Assembly (NCBI RefSeq): GCF_000819885.1
Contig: NZ_CDBO01000035.1
Location: forward strand, 1-64,000
Origin: Aeromonas fluvialis
GTDB lineage: Bacteria > Pseudomonadota > Gammaproteobacteria > Enterobacterales > Aeromonadaceae
DNA length: 64,000 nt
Direction: 5' to 3'
Below the pieces are notes generated by a model. It had not been told where the DNA came from. It saw only the letters and a program-made list of their open reading frames with translations, and ran no database searches. The translations under genes were made by a program, and so were the position numbers. This document shows, one piece after another, positions 10,431-20,534 of the stretch. Within the stretch, counting starts at the first letter, position 1; each line of letters begins with the position of its first letter.

Positions 10431-10907
10431 ATGGCTCTGCCCGACCTCATTTTGCAACGACTGGATGGAAGCCCCTACCCGCTGGCTCAACTGGCGGGCA
10501 AGGTGGTACTGGTGGTCAATGTGGCTAGCCGATGTGGCTTTACTCCTCAATACGAAGGGCTGGAAACGCTCTATCGGGAACTCGGCCCCAAGGGGCTGGT
10601 GATTTTGGGCTTCCCCTGCAACCAGTTCGGCAATCAGGAGCCGGGGGATGCGGACGAGATCGCCCGCTTCTGCTCCCTCGACTATCCGGTCAGCTTCCCC
10701 ATCATGGCCAAGTGCGATGTCAACGGCGAGCATGCCCACCCCTTCTACCAGTGGCTCAAGCAACAGAAACCGGGCTTTCTGGGGCTCGAAAATATCAAAT
10801 GGAACTTCACCAAGTTTCTGATCGACCGGGACGGCAACGTGGCGGAGCGGTTTGCCCCTACCACCCAGCCAGAGAGTCTAACCGGGCAGATCAGCGAGCT
10901 GCTCTGA
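10431..10907 (+). CDS. Glutathione peroxidase family protein (BtuE-like)
   Basis: A 158-aa thiol peroxidase that reduces hydroperoxides using thioredoxin or glutathione. The peroxidatic cysteine is in VASRCGFTPQY (C35), the catalytic glutamine is in the FPCNQFGNQEPG motif, and the tryptophan/asparagine pair is in KWNFTKFL. It is the cysteine, not selenocysteine, form. AAAGGA precedes the ATG by about 8 bases. It is monocistronic, with 182 bases to rhlE. Confidence 0.92.
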   Translation: MALPDLILQRLDGSPYPLAQLAGKVVLVVNVASRCGFTPQYEGLETLYRELGPKGLVILGFPCNQFGNQEPGDADEIARFCSLDYPVSFPIMAKCDVNGEHAHPFYQWLKQQKPGFLGLENIKWNFTKFLIDRDGNVAERFAPTTQPESLTGQISELL

Positions 10908-11089
10908 CCCGTCCGATCCGTTTTACGCCACATCATTGAGCGATGATAGGGCGGCCTGTTCGACAGCTACTGCGCAGCGGCCGCTCTTTTGCTATATTAC
11001 TGCCCCACTCTCTTTTCCATACCGTGGCTGGCCCCAACGCGCTGGCTACCCGTTGAGCCAAAGGCTCATCTCAGGAGTTTCTCTCGAAC

Positions 11090-12478
11090 ATGTCATTCAA
11101 CGAACTGGGTCTGTCCCCGCACATCCTGCGGGCCGTCAAGGAGCTGGGTTACGAACAGCCAACCCCCATCCAGCAGCAAGCGATTCCGGCCATTCTGGCC
11201 GGTCAGGATGTGCTCGGCGGCGCTCAGACAGGTACAGGCAAAACGGCCGGTTTCACCCTGCCCATGCTGCAGCTGCTGCTGGCCAACCACGGCCGTGGCC
11301 GTCGTCAGGTGCGCGCCCTGGTACTGACCCCGACCCGCGAACTGGCGGCACAGGTGGGCGAGAGCATCATCAAGTATGCCCACCACCTGCCGTTCAAGAC
11401 TCTGATCGCCTATGGCGGTGTCAGCATCAAGCCCAATCTGGACGCCATCAAGCTGGGGGTTGACATTCTGGTCGCCACCCCGGGCCGTCTGCTGGATCTG
11501 CTGACCCAGGGCGCCCTGACCCTGAGCCAGCTGGAAGTGCTGGTGCTGGATGAAGCGGATCGCATGCTCGACATGGGCTTTATCGTCGACATCCGCCGCA
11601 TCATGAAGGCGCTGCCTGCAGAGCGCCAGACATTGCTTTTCTCTGCCACCTTCTCAAGCGACATCAAGGCGCTGGCCGATGATCTGCTGAACGACCCCAC
11701 AATCATCGAGGTGGACCCCAGCAATACTGCCGCCGAGCAGGTAACCCAGCGCATCATTCAGGTGGATCGGGAACGCCGCCGCGAGCTGCTCTCCCACATG
11801 ATTGGCCGTGGCAACTGGCAGCGGGTGCTGGTGTTTGTCCGCACCAAGCAGATCGCCGACCGCCTCGCCCAGCAGATGCAAAAAGATGGGCTCGACACCG
11901 TCGCCATCCACGGTGACAAGAGCCAGGGTGCCCGCAACCGGGCGCTGGCCGATTTTCGCAGTGGCGAGGTGCGGGTGCTGGTGGCAACCGATATCGCCGC
12001 CCGCGGTCTCGATATCGATCAACTGCCCCACGTAATCAACTTCGAACTGCCCCAGATGGCGGAGGATTACATCCACCGTATCGGCCGTACCGGCCGCGCC
12101 GGTCGTGGCGGCGAGGCCATCTCGCTGGTCAGTCAGGACGAGCTGGGTCAGCTCAAGGCTATCGAAGCCCTGATCGGCCAATCCCTGACCGTGGAGATCC
12201 TGGAAGGGTATGAGCCAAGCGGCAAGCCGAGTCGCCAGACTCTGCCGGGCAGCAAGCCGGTGCAGAACCCGCCTCGGGCTCGCGGCCATGCCAACGCCAA
12301 GAGCAGCAATGCCAAGGGCAAGCCAGCCGCTGGCAAGGGCAAAGCCAAGGGTGATGCCGCCAAGAAGCCTGCCCCGGCCCGCAAGCGGGAAGTGATGGGC
12401 GAGGATGTCGGGTTTACCCCGATGCGGCGCCTGCCCAAGGCGCAGCGCGACAGCTATCAGGAGAGCGACGACGAGTAA
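11090..12478 (+). CDS. rhlE: DEAD-box ATP-dependent RNA helicase RhlE
   Basis: RNA helicase involved in ribosome assembly and RNA turnover; cytosolic. At 462 aa it shows the Q motif ([11 protein letters not shown]...[13 protein letters not shown]), Walker A AQTGTGKT (about residues 44-51), PTRELA, DEAD in [16 protein letters not shown] in LFSATFS, ARGLDI and HRIGRTGR. A basic, low-complexity tail (alanine, lysine, proline) follows from about residue 375 and probably binds RNA. CAGGAG lies about 10 bases before the ATG. It ends at a hairpin at 12510. Confidence 0.95.
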   Translation: MSFNELGLSPHILRAVKELGYEQPTPIQQQAIPAILAGQDVLGGAQTGTGKTAGFTLPMLQLLLANHGRGRRQVRALVLTPTRELAAQVGESIIKYAHHLPFKTLIAYGGVSIKPNLDAIKLGVDILVATPGRLLDLLTQGALTLSQLEVLVLDEADRMLDMGFIVDIRRIMKALPAERQTLLFSATFSSDIKALADDLLNDPTIIEVDPSNTAAEQVTQRIIQVDRERRRELLSHMIGRGNWQRVLVFVRTKQIADRLAQQMQKDGLDTVAIHGDKSQGARNRALADFRSGEVRVLVATDIAARGLDIDQLPHVINFELPQMAEDYIHRIGRTGRAGRGGEAISLVSQDELGQLKAIEALIGQSLTVEILEGYEPSGKPSRQTLPGSKPVQNPPRARGHANAKSSNAKGKPAAGKGKAKGDAAKKPAPARKREVMGEDVGFTPMRRLPKAQRDSYQESDDE

Positions 12479-12509
12479 GCTCGCACTCAGCGCTTACTGC
12501 CAAGCCCAC

Positions 12510-12537
12510 AGAGGGAGCCATAATGGCTCCCTCTTTC
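12510..12537. terminator. Terminator after rhlE
   Basis: An AGAGGGAGCCA / TGGCTCCCTCT stem with a 3-base loop followed by TTCG. It lies in the convergent gap between rhlE and the haem gene. Confidence 0.75.
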
Positions 12538-12566
12538 GTGATGGATGGTGCGCCTTCGCGCAAGGA

Positions 12567-13928
12567 TCAGACCCGTGCATGGCGCACCGCTGCGGTGCCA
12601 TTGCCGGGTGGCGTTGAACCCTCCAATGGGTTGAGCTGCAAGAACTCGAACAAGCCAGCCTGCATATTGACGTTCCAGAAGCGTCCGGCGAGGGTGAGTT
12701 GCAACCGTGCGCTCTCGATCTCGGCCAGCTCGTGCTGCTGCCAGGCGGCAAAAAGCGGCATCAGATGGGTCAGCAAAGGCGCTGGCAGACGATCCAGCGC
12801 CAGCACGCCGCTGTCGAGGGCGCCACGCAGCAGACCATCCATCCTTGCATTGGGATTGCGCCCCATCACCATCCCTGGCGCCCGCTTGCCACTGGCCAAC
12901 GCGTCGTGCCAGGGGGCCAGATCTCGCCCATACATCAAGCCGTGGCCAAGGATGCTGCCCCCGGCACCGGCGCCAAAGGGCAGGATTTCGGCACCGCGCT
13001 TGGCCATCTGGTTGTAGCGGCTCTGCTCGGCCGGGCTGCGCCGCCAGTGGCTGCAGGAGAGGCGCTCCCAGCCGTGGGCTTCCAACTGCTCGCTGCCATA
13101 GGCATACATGGCAGCACGCTGCTGGCCATCCGCCACCCAGCCCAACGACCCCTTCTCCTCTGCCCGCGCCAGATTGGTGCCCTGCATGGCGATCAGCTGG
13201 TAGAGATCGACCCCGTGGACACCGCTCGCCATCACATCGCGGATATCCTGGCGCCACACGGCATCATCCTGACCGGGCAACCCGAAGATGAGGTCTGCCA
13301 CGATCACAGCCGCATCATCTTGGGTCAGCTCACCCAGACGGGTCAGCAGGGTCTCCCTGTCATCGAAACGGGCCGCCTGCTGGCGCACCCGGGTATCAAA
13401 GCTCTGCACCCCGAATGAGAAACGGTTGAAGCCCCCCGCCAGCGCCACCTGCCATTTCTCATCATCAAAGCCGTTGAGGCGCCCCTCCAGCGTCACCTCG
13501 GCATCGGCCGTCAACGGAAAACGGCGGATCACGGCAGCCAGCATGGCCAGCTCGTCGGCGCTCATGTCGGTCGGCGTACCACCCCCCACATAGACGGCTG
13601 AAAACGGCATGCTCTGAGCCAACGGGGTGTCAGCCGCCTGCGCAAGGGAGGCGCACAAGGCGTTGACATAGCGGTTGATCCGCGCCGGGTTGGCGCCATT
13701 TTCAAAGAAATTGCAGAAGCTGCAGCGTTTGCGGCAAAACGGAATGTGGATGTAGAGGGCTCGCTCCTCTGCTTCACTCTCTCGCTGCCACCAGCTCTGC
13801 CAGCCAGCCTCATCCAGCGGGAAGGGACGCATCCCTCCCCGACTGGCGTGAGCCGAGGTCTTGGCGCTAAAGGCAAACTTGAGGGGATCAGGCGAGGCAA
13901 TGCCGGTCATTGAAGGGGTCAGATTCAT
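12567..13928 (-). CDS. hutW: Haem-utilisation radical SAM enzyme (HutW/ChuW type)
   Basis: A 453-aa radical SAM protein of the HemN-like group. The CxxxCxxC cluster ligands are in HIPFCRKRCSFCNFF (C65, C69, C72), followed by VYVGGGTPT and the glutamate/arginine SAM-binding region. HemN-related proteins in haem-uptake loci (HutW, ChuW) open the porphyrin ring anaerobically to release iron. A Fur box 29 bases upstream supports this assignment over oxygen-independent coproporphyrinogen oxidase. The HutX and HutZ partners usually encoded next to it are absent; rhlE lies on the other side. The start is the ATG at 13928; a GTG three codons earlier is possible. Neither has a good ribosome binding site. 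Confidence 0.85.
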   Translation of the reverse strand: MNLTPSMTGIASPDPLKFAFSAKTSAHASRGGMRPFPLDEAGWQSWWQRESEAEERALYIHIPFCRKRCSFCNFFENGANPARINRYVNALCASLAQAADTPLAQSMPFSAVYVGGGTPTDMSADELAMLAAVIRRFPLTADAEVTLEGRLNGFDDEKWQVALAGGFNRFSFGVQSFDTRVRQQAARFDDRETLLTRLGELTQDDAAVIVADLIFGLPGQDDAVWRQDIRDVMASGVHGVDLYQLIAMQGTNLARAEEKGSLGWVADGQQRAAMYAYGSEQLEAHGWERLSCSHWRRSPAEQSRYNQMAKRGAEILPFGAGAGGSILGHGLMYGRDLAPWHDALASGKRAPGMVMGRNPNARMDGLLRGALDSGVLALDRLPAPLLTHLMPLFAAWQQHELAEIESARLQLTLAGRFWNVNMQAGLFEFLQLNPLEGSTPPGNGTAAVRHARV

Positions 13929-13956
13929 GGTGGTCACTATTCAGAAAATAACACCA

Positions 13957-13976
13957 ATGATAACGATTATCGTTAC
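13957..13976. promoter_or_regulatory. Fur box between hutW and the chemoreceptor gene
   Basis: AATGATAACGATTATCGTTA contains the perfect inverted repeat TAACGAT-T-ATCGTTA and closely fits the GATAATGATAATCATTATC Fur consensus. It is 29 bases from the hutW start and about 200 bases from the divergent chemoreceptor start, so it should control hutW and possibly both. Confidence 0.8.
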
Positions 13977-14182
13977 ATTAAATTTGTTCTGGATCAACCC
14001 GAAGAGCAACGCCCCTCCCGAAGGTCATTTTGGCAACCTGCATTACCGATCTGCTTAACAGATTATTTACTCAAGAGTGGTTATTGTGTGCCGATAGAGA
14101 ACCATCTCCCGCCGTTTCTTCGTCTACGATCAAGATGATACGGGATCACATAACAATACCAAGCGCATGGAACTTGCCCAAA

Positions 14183-15778
14183 ATGCATAACCTCTCCTTG
14201 AACTGGAAAATATTCCTCCCTCTTGCGCTGGTCATCAGCACCACCTTTGGCATCAGCTTCGAACTCTCCGCCTGGCTGCAACGGGATCTCGCCATCCGGC
14301 TGGCAGAGGAGAAGGTTGAGAGCATGGCCAACACCTATATGGATCAGGTGAACGTGCTGATGATGACAGGTGGCATGGCCAACCGGCAGATAGTTCAGAC
14401 CAAACTCAAGAGTGAAGCGGGTATCGTTGAGGCCCGTCTGGTGCGCGCGCCGGCCGTCAGCAACCTGTTTGGTCCGGGTCATCCGGATCAGAAAGCGCAG
14501 GATCCCCTCGATGAACGTGCCATCAATCAGGGCGAAGCCATTCTGGAGCAGCAGGGCAACCGGCTCACCCTGATCAAACCGTTCAAAGCCTACAAGGAGT
14601 ATCGCGGCACCCAGTGCCTCACCTGTCACCAGGTCAATGAGGGGACCGTGATGGGGGCAGTGCGGATCAGTTATGACCTCAGTCACACCTTCGGCGAGAT
14701 CCGCCACAATAACCTGATCCTGAGCGGTAGCCTGGCCGCCATCTTCAGCCTCGGCTTCGGCTTGCTCTGGTGGGTGTTGCAACGCTACGTGAAACACCCC
14801 CTGCGCCAGTTGCAGCTCACCATGATCCAGATGGCCAAAGAGCGCAACCTCTCCCTCCCCCTGGTCAATCACAGCCGGGATGAACTGGGCCAGATGACCC
14901 GCGCCGTCAATGACATGGTGCAGGGCTTCCGCCACAGCCTGCAGGAGGTGGAAGGAGCAACCCACCAGCTCTATCAGGAGTCAAACCAGATCCGTCAGGT
15001 CGCGACCCAGACTGAAAACTCGGCCCGCCAACAAGAGGGGATGACCACTCAGGTTGCCGCCGCCGTGAGCGAGCTGGCCGCCAGTTCTCATGAAGTGCGC
15101 GAACATGCCCGCCACAGCGCCGAACTCTCCGCCCTCACCAATCAGGATGCGGCCGACACCAGCCGCCTCGCCCAGCACTCCATCACCGACATGGGCGAGA
15201 TGTCGGCAGAGATTGATCGGGTGGATCAGGTTATCCAGCAGCTCGACAGTCGCTGTCTTGCGGTTGACGGTGTACTCGAGGTGATCAAGGGGATTGCCGA
15301 TCAGACCAACCTGCTGGCCCTCAACGCCGCCATTGAAGCGGCTCGGGCAGGCGAGCAAGGCCGGGGCTTTGCGGTGGTGGCCGATGAAGTGCGGGCCCTC
15401 TCCAACCGCAGTCGTGCCGCCAGCGAGGAGATCTCCCAAATGATCGCCTCCCTGCAAAAAGAGGCCCAAAGCGCCGTTGTGGTGATCGGGGATGCAAAAA
15501 GCAAAGCCGGTGAGAGCATCAGCAAGACAGAGGCGACCCTGGCGGCCATGCAAAACATCATCGGACGCATCGCCAGCATCAACGACCTCAACGCCCAGAT
15601 GGCGCAGTCAGCCGAAGAGCAGGACAGGGTCTGCAGCGAAGTGGATCACTCGGTCAGCGACATTCGCAATACGTCCAATGACACCCTGGGCCAGGCCCAT
15701 GCCGCCAACCTCGCCAGTATTCAGCTGGTCGAGCAGTGTCAGAAACTGGAAGCCTTGCTGAAAACCTACCGCTGGTAA
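14183..15778 (+). CDS. Methyl-accepting chemotaxis protein with periplasmic CxxCH haem motif
   Basis: A 531-aa chemoreceptor. The first transmembrane helix is at about residues 10-27. A periplasmic sensor of about 150 aa contains QCLTCHQV (residues 145-149), a c-type haem attachment motif as seen in Tll0287/DUF3365-like sensors. The second helix is at about residues 178-200, followed by a HAMP region and a cytoplasmic signalling hairpin whose tip includes [19 protein letters not shown]. The covalent haem suggests redox, oxygen, nitric oxide or haem sensing, which is an inference. I chose the start MHNLSLNWK because a charged N-terminus then leads straight into the helix; the frame is open 51 codons further. 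It is divergent from hutW across a Fur box. Confidence 0.88.
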   Translation: MHNLSLNWKIFLPLALVISTTFGISFELSAWLQRDLAIRLAEEKVESMANTYMDQVNVLMMTGGMANRQIVQTKLKSEAGIVEARLVRAPAVSNLFGPGHPDQKAQDPLDERAINQGEAILEQQGNRLTLIKPFKAYKEYRGTQCLTCHQVNEGTVMGAVRISYDLSHTFGEIRHNNLILSGSLAAIFSLGFGLLWWVLQRYVKHPLRQLQLTMIQMAKERNLSLPLVNHSRDELGQMTRAVNDMVQGFRHSLQEVEGATHQLYQESNQIRQVATQTENSARQQEGMTTQVAAAVSELAASSHEVREHARHSAELSALTNQDAADTSRLAQHSITDMGEMSAEIDRVDQVIQQLDSRCLAVDGVLEVIKGIADQTNLLALNAAIEAARAGEQGRGFAVVADEVRALSNRSRAASEEISQMIASLQKEAQSAVVVIGDAKSKAGESISKTEATLAAMQNIIGRIASINDLNAQMAQSAEEQDRVCSEVDHSVSDIRNTSNDTLGQAHAANLASIQLVEQCQKLEALLKTYRW

Positions 15779-15935
15779 TCCCGCCAACTGCAATGAAACC
15801 CGGGGCTACACCGCCACTCGTCTGAGCGACGAGGTGCCCGCATCAAGGTTAAGGATCCAGAGCTACTCGGCTACTTTACCTAGCTTGGCGACCCTGCCTG
15901 CAACGGCAGTTGTCGGCAGCCGTTGGCGTGGCGCG

Positions 15936-16253
15936 TTATACCACCACGGCGGTACCGCTGATGCTGACCATCAGCATGCTGCCGTTTTGCCCCACCACTT
16001 CGTAGTCGATATCGATGCCGACCACCGCATTGGCGCCAAGGGCGGCGGCGCGCTCTTTCAGCTCATCAAAGGCTATTTCGCGGGCACGGGCCAGCTCTTT
16101 TTCATAGGCGCCTGAACGGCCGCCGATGATGTCGCGGATCCCGGCGAAGAGATCCTTGAAAATATTGGCGCCGAGAATGGCTTCGCCAACTACGATGCCG
16201 CGGTATTCACGAATGCTTTTGCCTTCCAGCGTGGGGGTCGTCGAGAGGATCAT
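15936..16253 (-). CDS. ybjQ: YbjQ/UPF0145 family heavy-metal-binding-like protein
   Basis: A 105-aa protein with the family core [19 protein letters not shown], then [31 protein letters not shown]. It forms a pentamer in known structures; its cellular function is unknown. The start [12 protein letters not shown] is typical. A single gene with no obvious operon partner. Confidence 0.9.
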   Translation of the reverse strand: MILSTTPTLEGKSIREYRGIVVGEAILGANIFKDLFAGIRDIIGGRSGAYEKELARAREIAFDELKERAAALGANAVVGIDIDYEVVGQNGSMLMVSISGTAVVV

Positions 16254-16365
16254 CTTGAACTCCTGTGAGTAGCAGAAGAGCTCAGACTACCCCAACTGCC
16301 CGCAAATCCCAACCGGGTAGTGGCCAGCGCGGCGCCGCTCTTGAACATCGCGACGGCCAGATAAA

Positions 16366-16392
16366 AAACACCGCGCACGGGGCGCGGTGTTT
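16366..16392 (-). terminator. Terminator of the pdxB-to-dedD gene block
   Basis: An AAACACCGCGC / GCGCGGTGTTT stem with a 5-base loop, followed on the minus strand by a T6 tract, 33 bases past the dedD stop. Confidence 0.9.
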
Positions 16393-16424
16393 GTTTCAGA
16401 GGGCCATGGCCAACGGCAACGCCG

Positions 16425-17246
16425 TCACGGATTGTAAGAGACCACCGAGCCACTGAGGCCGGTCATCTGGGAGATCCGTCCCTGCATCCCCTGCAGCTTG
16501 GCCTTGGAGACATCCGGCCCGATAAAGACCCGGTTGAGCTGACCCTGCACCGGTGTGCGCGGCGAGGTGTGGGCAGAGTAGCCCGCCGCCCGCAGCTTGC
16601 TCACCAGCGCGTTGACGCTGTCGACGTTCTTGAAGGCGCCAAGCTGGAGGATCCAGCTACCTTGCGCCGGTGCGGGAGCGGGAGCGGGTGTGGGCGGCTG
16701 GGTCATCTTGCTTTCAATCAGATCGTCGAGGGACTTGATCTGACCCGCCTGCGGCTTGGCCGGCGCGGGCGCCTTGGCCACTTCAACCGGTTTGGCTGGC
16801 GTCGGCTTGGGTGCAGGCTTGGGCGGTTCGACCGGCTTTTTGGCCACCACTTCCGGCTTGGGCTGTGGCTTGGGTTGGGCATTCGGTTGCGACTGTACCG
16901 GTTCAGCAGGGGTTGTCACCGGCTGCGCGCCGTTGCCCTGACCGGCGAGGGTCATGGGATCAGCCACCTCTTCCACTTGCCACTGCTGGGCCGCAGAGGC
17001 CTGTTGCTGGCTGGCCAGATGATCGGCTGGCAGGCTGCTGGCTGCCGAGACCTGCAGCGCAGGCTTGGCAGGCTCGAGCTCGGGGCGCAGCGGGATCTTG
17101 GCAAAGGCCTCCTCCTTTTGTGCCAGCTTGTGACCATCCAGCAAGTCCGGCAGGAAAATAACAACCAGGGCCACCAGGATGACGGTGCCCACCAGACGGT
17201 TTTGAAACTTCGAGGCCAAGTTGAATCCTACCTTTACGTAACTCAA
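16425..17246 (-). CDS. dedD: SPOR-domain cell-division protein DedD
   Basis: A 273-aa inner-membrane protein that binds septal peptidoglycan. One transmembrane helix at about residues 18-35 (RLVGTVILVALVVIFLPDLL) is followed by a long proline/lysine/alanine-rich periplasmic linker (about 90-200) and a C-terminal SPOR domain (GSWILQLGAFKNVDSVNALV ... RVFIGPDVSKAKLQGM). It is directly downstream of folC, as in E. coli, but here dedD is separated from cvpA-purF, which lies 18 kb away. Confidence 0.92.
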   Translation of the reverse strand: MSYVKVGFNLASKFQNRLVGTVILVALVVIFLPDLLDGHKLAQKEEAFAKIPLRPELEPAKPALQVSAASSLPADHLASQQQASAAQQWQVEEVADPMTLAGQGNGAQPVTTPAEPVQSQPNAQPKPQPKPEVVAKKPVEPPKPAPKPTPAKPVEVAKAPAPAKPQAGQIKSLDDLIESKMTQPPTPAPAPAPAQGSWILQLGAFKNVDSVNALVSKLRAAGYSAHTSPRTPVQGQLNRVFIGPDVSKAKLQGMQGRISQMTGLSGSVVSYNP

Positions 17247-17293
17247 TATGCGATTTGGCTCCCCACCCGGGGGCCGGGGAGCCGGGGTGTGCC

Positions 17294-18550
17294 CTAGACG
17301 GCGACACCCGCCAGAATGTCGGCGACAGTGTAAAACGAACCAAACACAATGACCATATCGTCAGGACTCGATGCGGCCAACGCTGCCTGATAAGCGGCGC
17401 TGACATCATCAAACTCCCTGGCTGGCCTGCTCTCCCCCAGCGCCGCAGCCAGCTGCGCAGCGGTGGCGGCGCGCGGGCCGGTGAGACTGGCCAGATACCA
17501 CTCGCCAATCAAGCCATCTAGTTCGGCAAGCGACCCCGCCATGTCCTTGTCCTTGAGCATGCCCACCACGGCGCGGCGCATACCGGTGCAGGGCATTTTA
17601 CGTAATTGAGCTGCCAGATAGGCCGCCGAATGGGGATTGTGGGCCACATCGACGATCACCAGCGGCGCACTTTGCAGTTGCTGCATCCGGCCAGCCAGCC
17701 GGGCATTGGCCAGCCCGTCACGAATGGCGGACTCCGGCAGCGGCAAGCCAAGGGATTCCAGCGCCGCCAGCACGGTCACCGCGTTCATCAGCGGTAGCGC
17801 CGGTTTCGGAAGATCCCGCCACTGGTTGAGGCCCTGGTAATCCCAACTGCTCTCATGCTCTTTGCCAGAGAAATCGACCCCCACCTGACGCAGGCAGGCA
17901 CCGAGGTGCGCCGCTTCGCTCGCGATAGTCGCAGGGGGGTTGGGCTCCCCGCTGATGGCGGGTTTGCCGGCCCGATAGACCCCGGCCTTCTCCACCGCCA
18001 CTGCCTCGCGGGTATCACCCAGCCAGTCGCAGTGATCGAGGGCAATGGAGGTGATCATGGCCACATCGGAATCCACCACATTGGTGGCGTCGAGCCGACC
18101 GCCCAACCCCACTTCCAGCAGCAGCACATCGGGCGCGGCGCGGCGAAACAGCCACAGCCCCGCCAACGTGGCAAACTCGAAGAAGGTGAGCGCAATCTCG
18201 CCGCGAGCGGCTTCCACCTCGGTAAAGGCAGCGCAGTGGTCACAGTCGGGCAGCTCTTGCCCGTTAATCCGTACCCGCTCGGTAAAGCGCAGCAGATGGG
18301 GAGAGGAGTAGACACCGACCCGGTAGCCTGCGGCCATCAGAATGCTGGCCGCCATGGCACAGCTGGAACCCTTGCCGTTAGTGCCCGCCACCGTGATCAC
18401 CTTGAACGGCAGCCGGGTGAGCCCCATACGACGGGCGACAGCACCGACCCGATCCAGCCCCATGTCGATATTGACCGGATGGATCTGCTCCAAATAAGAA
18501 AGCCAGTCGACAAGCGACCGGCTTTGGGATTGTTGCATGTTTGAACTCAT
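17294..18550 (-). CDS. folC: Bifunctional dihydrofolate synthase/folylpolyglutamate synthase
   Basis: Adds glutamate to dihydropteroate and to folates (Mur-ligase-like ATP enzyme). The 418-aa product has the P-loop VAGTNGKGSSCAM, HCDWLGDT near the centre, and the C-terminal domain start VDVAHNPHSAA. The start is ATG at 18550, overlapping the 3' end region of accD almost exactly (the accD stop is 3 bases away); a GTG two codons earlier would overlap the accD stop. Tight spacing implies translational coupling with accD. Confidence 0.94.
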   Translation of the reverse strand: MSSNMQQSQSRSLVDWLSYLEQIHPVNIDMGLDRVGAVARRMGLTRLPFKVITVAGTNGKGSSCAMAASILMAAGYRVGVYSSPHLLRFTERVRINGQELPDCDHCAAFTEVEAARGEIALTFFEFATLAGLWLFRRAAPDVLLLEVGLGGRLDATNVVDSDVAMITSIALDHCDWLGDTREAVAVEKAGVYRAGKPAISGEPNPPATIASEAAHLGACLRQVGVDFSGKEHESSWDYQGLNQWRDLPKPALPLMNAVTVLAALESLGLPLPESAIRDGLANARLAGRMQQLQSAPLVIVDVAHNPHSAAYLAAQLRKMPCTGMRRAVVGMLKDKDMAGSLAELDGLIGEWYLASLTGPRAATAAQLAAALGESRPAREFDDVSAAYQAALAASSPDDMVIVFGSFYTVADILAGVAV

Positions 18551-18552
18551 CT

Positions 18553-19416
18553 TCACTCTTCGATGACGTGAGTATTCAGCATTTTGGCGAGCAGGCTGGC
18601 CAGACGGTTACGCATGTCGCGGCGATCGATGATGAGATCGATGGCACCCTTCTCCAGCAGGAACTCGGAACGCTGGAAGCCTTCCGGCAACTTTTCGCGT
18701 ACGGTCTGCTCGATGACGCGCGGGCCGGCAAAGCCAATCAGCGCCTTGGGCTCGCCCACGTTAATGTCACCCAGCATCGCCAGACTGGCAGAGACACCAC
18801 CCATGGTGGGGTCGGTCAGCACCGAGATATAGGGCAGGCCCGCCTTGGTGAGTCGGTCCAGTGCCGCACTGGTCTTGGCCATCTGCATCAGGGAGAAGAG
18901 GGCTTCCTGCATGCGGGCACCACCTGACGTGGAGAAACAGACCAGACCGCGACCCTCCTTGATGCACTCCTCGACGGCGCGCACGAAACGGGCACCTACT
19001 ACGGAGGACATGGAGCCACCGATAAAGGAGAATTCGAAGGAACAGGCGACAACCGGCACCCCTTTGAGGGTCCCTTTCATCACCACCAGCGCATCTTTTT
19101 CTCCCGTCGCTTTCTGGGCGGCAGACAAACGATCCTTGTAGCGCTTGGAATCCTTGAATTTCAGTACATCCTGCGGCTCCAGCTCGGCACCAATCTCGGT
19201 ACGACCCTGCTCGTCGAGGAAACTCTCGAGACGGGCCCGCGCGCTGATGCGCATATGATGATCACACTTGGGGCACACTTCGAGGTTGCGCTCCAACTCT
19301 GCCCGGTAGAGCACCTGTTCACAAGCACTGCACTTGGTCCACACCCCTTCCGGAATGTTGTGACGACGGGGCGCAGTGATCTTGCTCTTGGGAAGAATCT
19401 TCTCAAGCCAGCTCAT
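18553..19416 (-). CDS. accD: Acetyl-CoA carboxylase carboxyltransferase beta subunit
   Basis: Zinc-binding half of the carboxyltransferase that makes malonyl-CoA for fatty-acid synthesis, working with AccA. The 287-aa product has a C4 zinc ribbon (C29, C32, C48, C51 in KCSACEQ and VCPKCDHH) and the crotonase-like core with [10 protein letters not shown] and [10 protein letters not shown] chose the start MSWLEKILP because AAGGAATTCC immediately precedes it; ten upstream codons are non-homologous. It is upstream of folC in the same transcript. Confidence 0.96.
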   Translation of the reverse strand: MSWLEKILPKSKITAPRRHNIPEGVWTKCSACEQVLYRAELERNLEVCPKCDHHMRISARARLESFLDEQGRTEIGAELEPQDVLKFKDSKRYKDRLSAAQKATGEKDALVVMKGTLKGVPVVACSFEFSFIGGSMSSVVGARFVRAVEECIKEGRGLVCFSTSGGARMQEALFSLMQMAKTSAALDRLTKAGLPYISVLTDPTMGGVSASLAMLGDINVGEPKALIGFAGPRVIEQTVREKLPEGFQRSEFLLEKGAIDLIIDRRDMRNRLASLLAKMLNTHVIEE

Positions 19417-19535
19417 GGAATTCCTTAATGCTTTTGTGCCTGACAAAACGCATCGAGCCTAGATTGTTCAATGACTTACTAGCTCGATGGCAACAAATGA
19501 CGGGTCATTAAACCACAATTTTTCGGGCGCAGTTA

Positions 19536-20345
19536 CTAAAAACTGGTCGTACCCGGTGCCGAGTCCGGCAGCCACAGCGGGCCGAGCGGCAACCGGGGCA
19601 GGGCAAACTCCGTCGGGTAATCCACATCGACCAGATAGAGGCCCCCCGCCTTGGCGGTCGGCCCGGCCAAATTGCGATCTTTGGCCGCCAGCACCTCGGC
19701 AATCCACTCCACCGGTTTGAGCCCCTGCCCCACCAGCAGCAGGGAGCCGGTGATGTTGCGCACCATATGGTGCAGGAAGGCATTGGCGCGAATATCCAGC
19801 ACGATATAGGGCCCCTGACGGCTGACGCACAGATGGGTCACATTGCGCCACGGGGTGTTGGATTGGCAGGCAACGGCACGGAAGGTGCTGAAGTCGTGCT
19901 CCCCCAGCAGGCTCTGGCCCGCCTGGTGCATCAACTCGGCATCGATGTTCTCGTGGTAGTGGCTGACGCCACTGCCGAGGATCGCCGGCCGGAAGTTGTG
20001 GTTGTAGATGACATAGCGGTAGCGACGGGCGGTGGCGCTGAAGCGGGCGTGGAAGCTCTCGTCCACCTCCTTGACCCAGCGCACGGCGATATCTGGCGGC
20101 AGGTTGGAATTGAGCCCCAGGGTCCAGGCCCCTTCGGCACGGTTCGCCTCGGTATCGAAGTGGATCACCTGACCGGTCGCATGGACACCGGCATCGGTAC
20201 GCCCGGCACACTGGATGGAGACAGGGTGGTTGGCGATCCGGCTCAGCGCCGTCTCCAGTTCAGCCTGCACGCTGATCACTTCACGCTGACGCTGCCAGCC
20301 GAAATACCGGCTGCCGTCATATTCAATACCTAGGGCAATTCGCAT
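19536..20345 (-). CDS. truA: tRNA pseudouridine38-40 synthase
   Basis: Isomerises uridines 38-40 in the anticodon stem of tRNAs. The 269-aa product has the catalytic aspartate in [15 protein letters not shown] (about D51), NSNLPPDI, and [15 protein letters not shown]. It lies between fimV and accD. The dedA gene that separates truA and accD in E. coli is absent here; the gap is 119 bases. Confidence 0.96.
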   Translation of the reverse strand: MRIALGIEYDGSRYFGWQRQREVISVQAELETALSRIANHPVSIQCAGRTDAGVHATGQVIHFDTEANRAEGAWTLGLNSNLPPDIAVRWVKEVDESFHARFSATARRYRYVIYNHNFRPAILGSGVSHYHENIDAELMHQAGQSLLGEHDFSTFRAVACQSNTPWRNVTHLCVSRQGPYIVLDIRANAFLHHMVRNITGSLLLVGQGLKPVEWIAEVLAAKDRNLAGPTAKAGGLYLVDVDYPTEFALPRLPLGPLWLPDSAPGTTSF

Positions 20346-20482
20346 GGATAAACTTGTCTTGTTGTGAAAACGCAGTGAAAGAAACGGGGCGGATTATACG
20401 CGCTCAACTCGAAAAATCCCACAAACCACCTGATTGGCTTGCTCGGGCGGGGAACTCACCCAGTGCAAATTGCCATAAAGAA

Positions 20483-20505
20483 GGGGGCAGCCACTGGCTG
20501 CCCCC
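20483..20505. terminator. GC-rich hairpin downstream of fimV
   Basis: GGGGGCAGC pairs with GCTGCCCCC 30 bases beyond the fimV stop. On the minus strand the following CTTCTTTATGG is only a weak T tract, so it may give partial read-through into truA. Confidence 0.55.
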
Positions 20506-20534
20506 GTTTTGCTGATCCCGTGATGGGAGATGCT

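Noticed and set aside
16600-17000. Repetitive proline/lysine/alanine coding in dedD as a DNA repeat element
   Set aside because: It is the normal low-complexity linker of a SPOR protein, with no exact DNA repeat unit.
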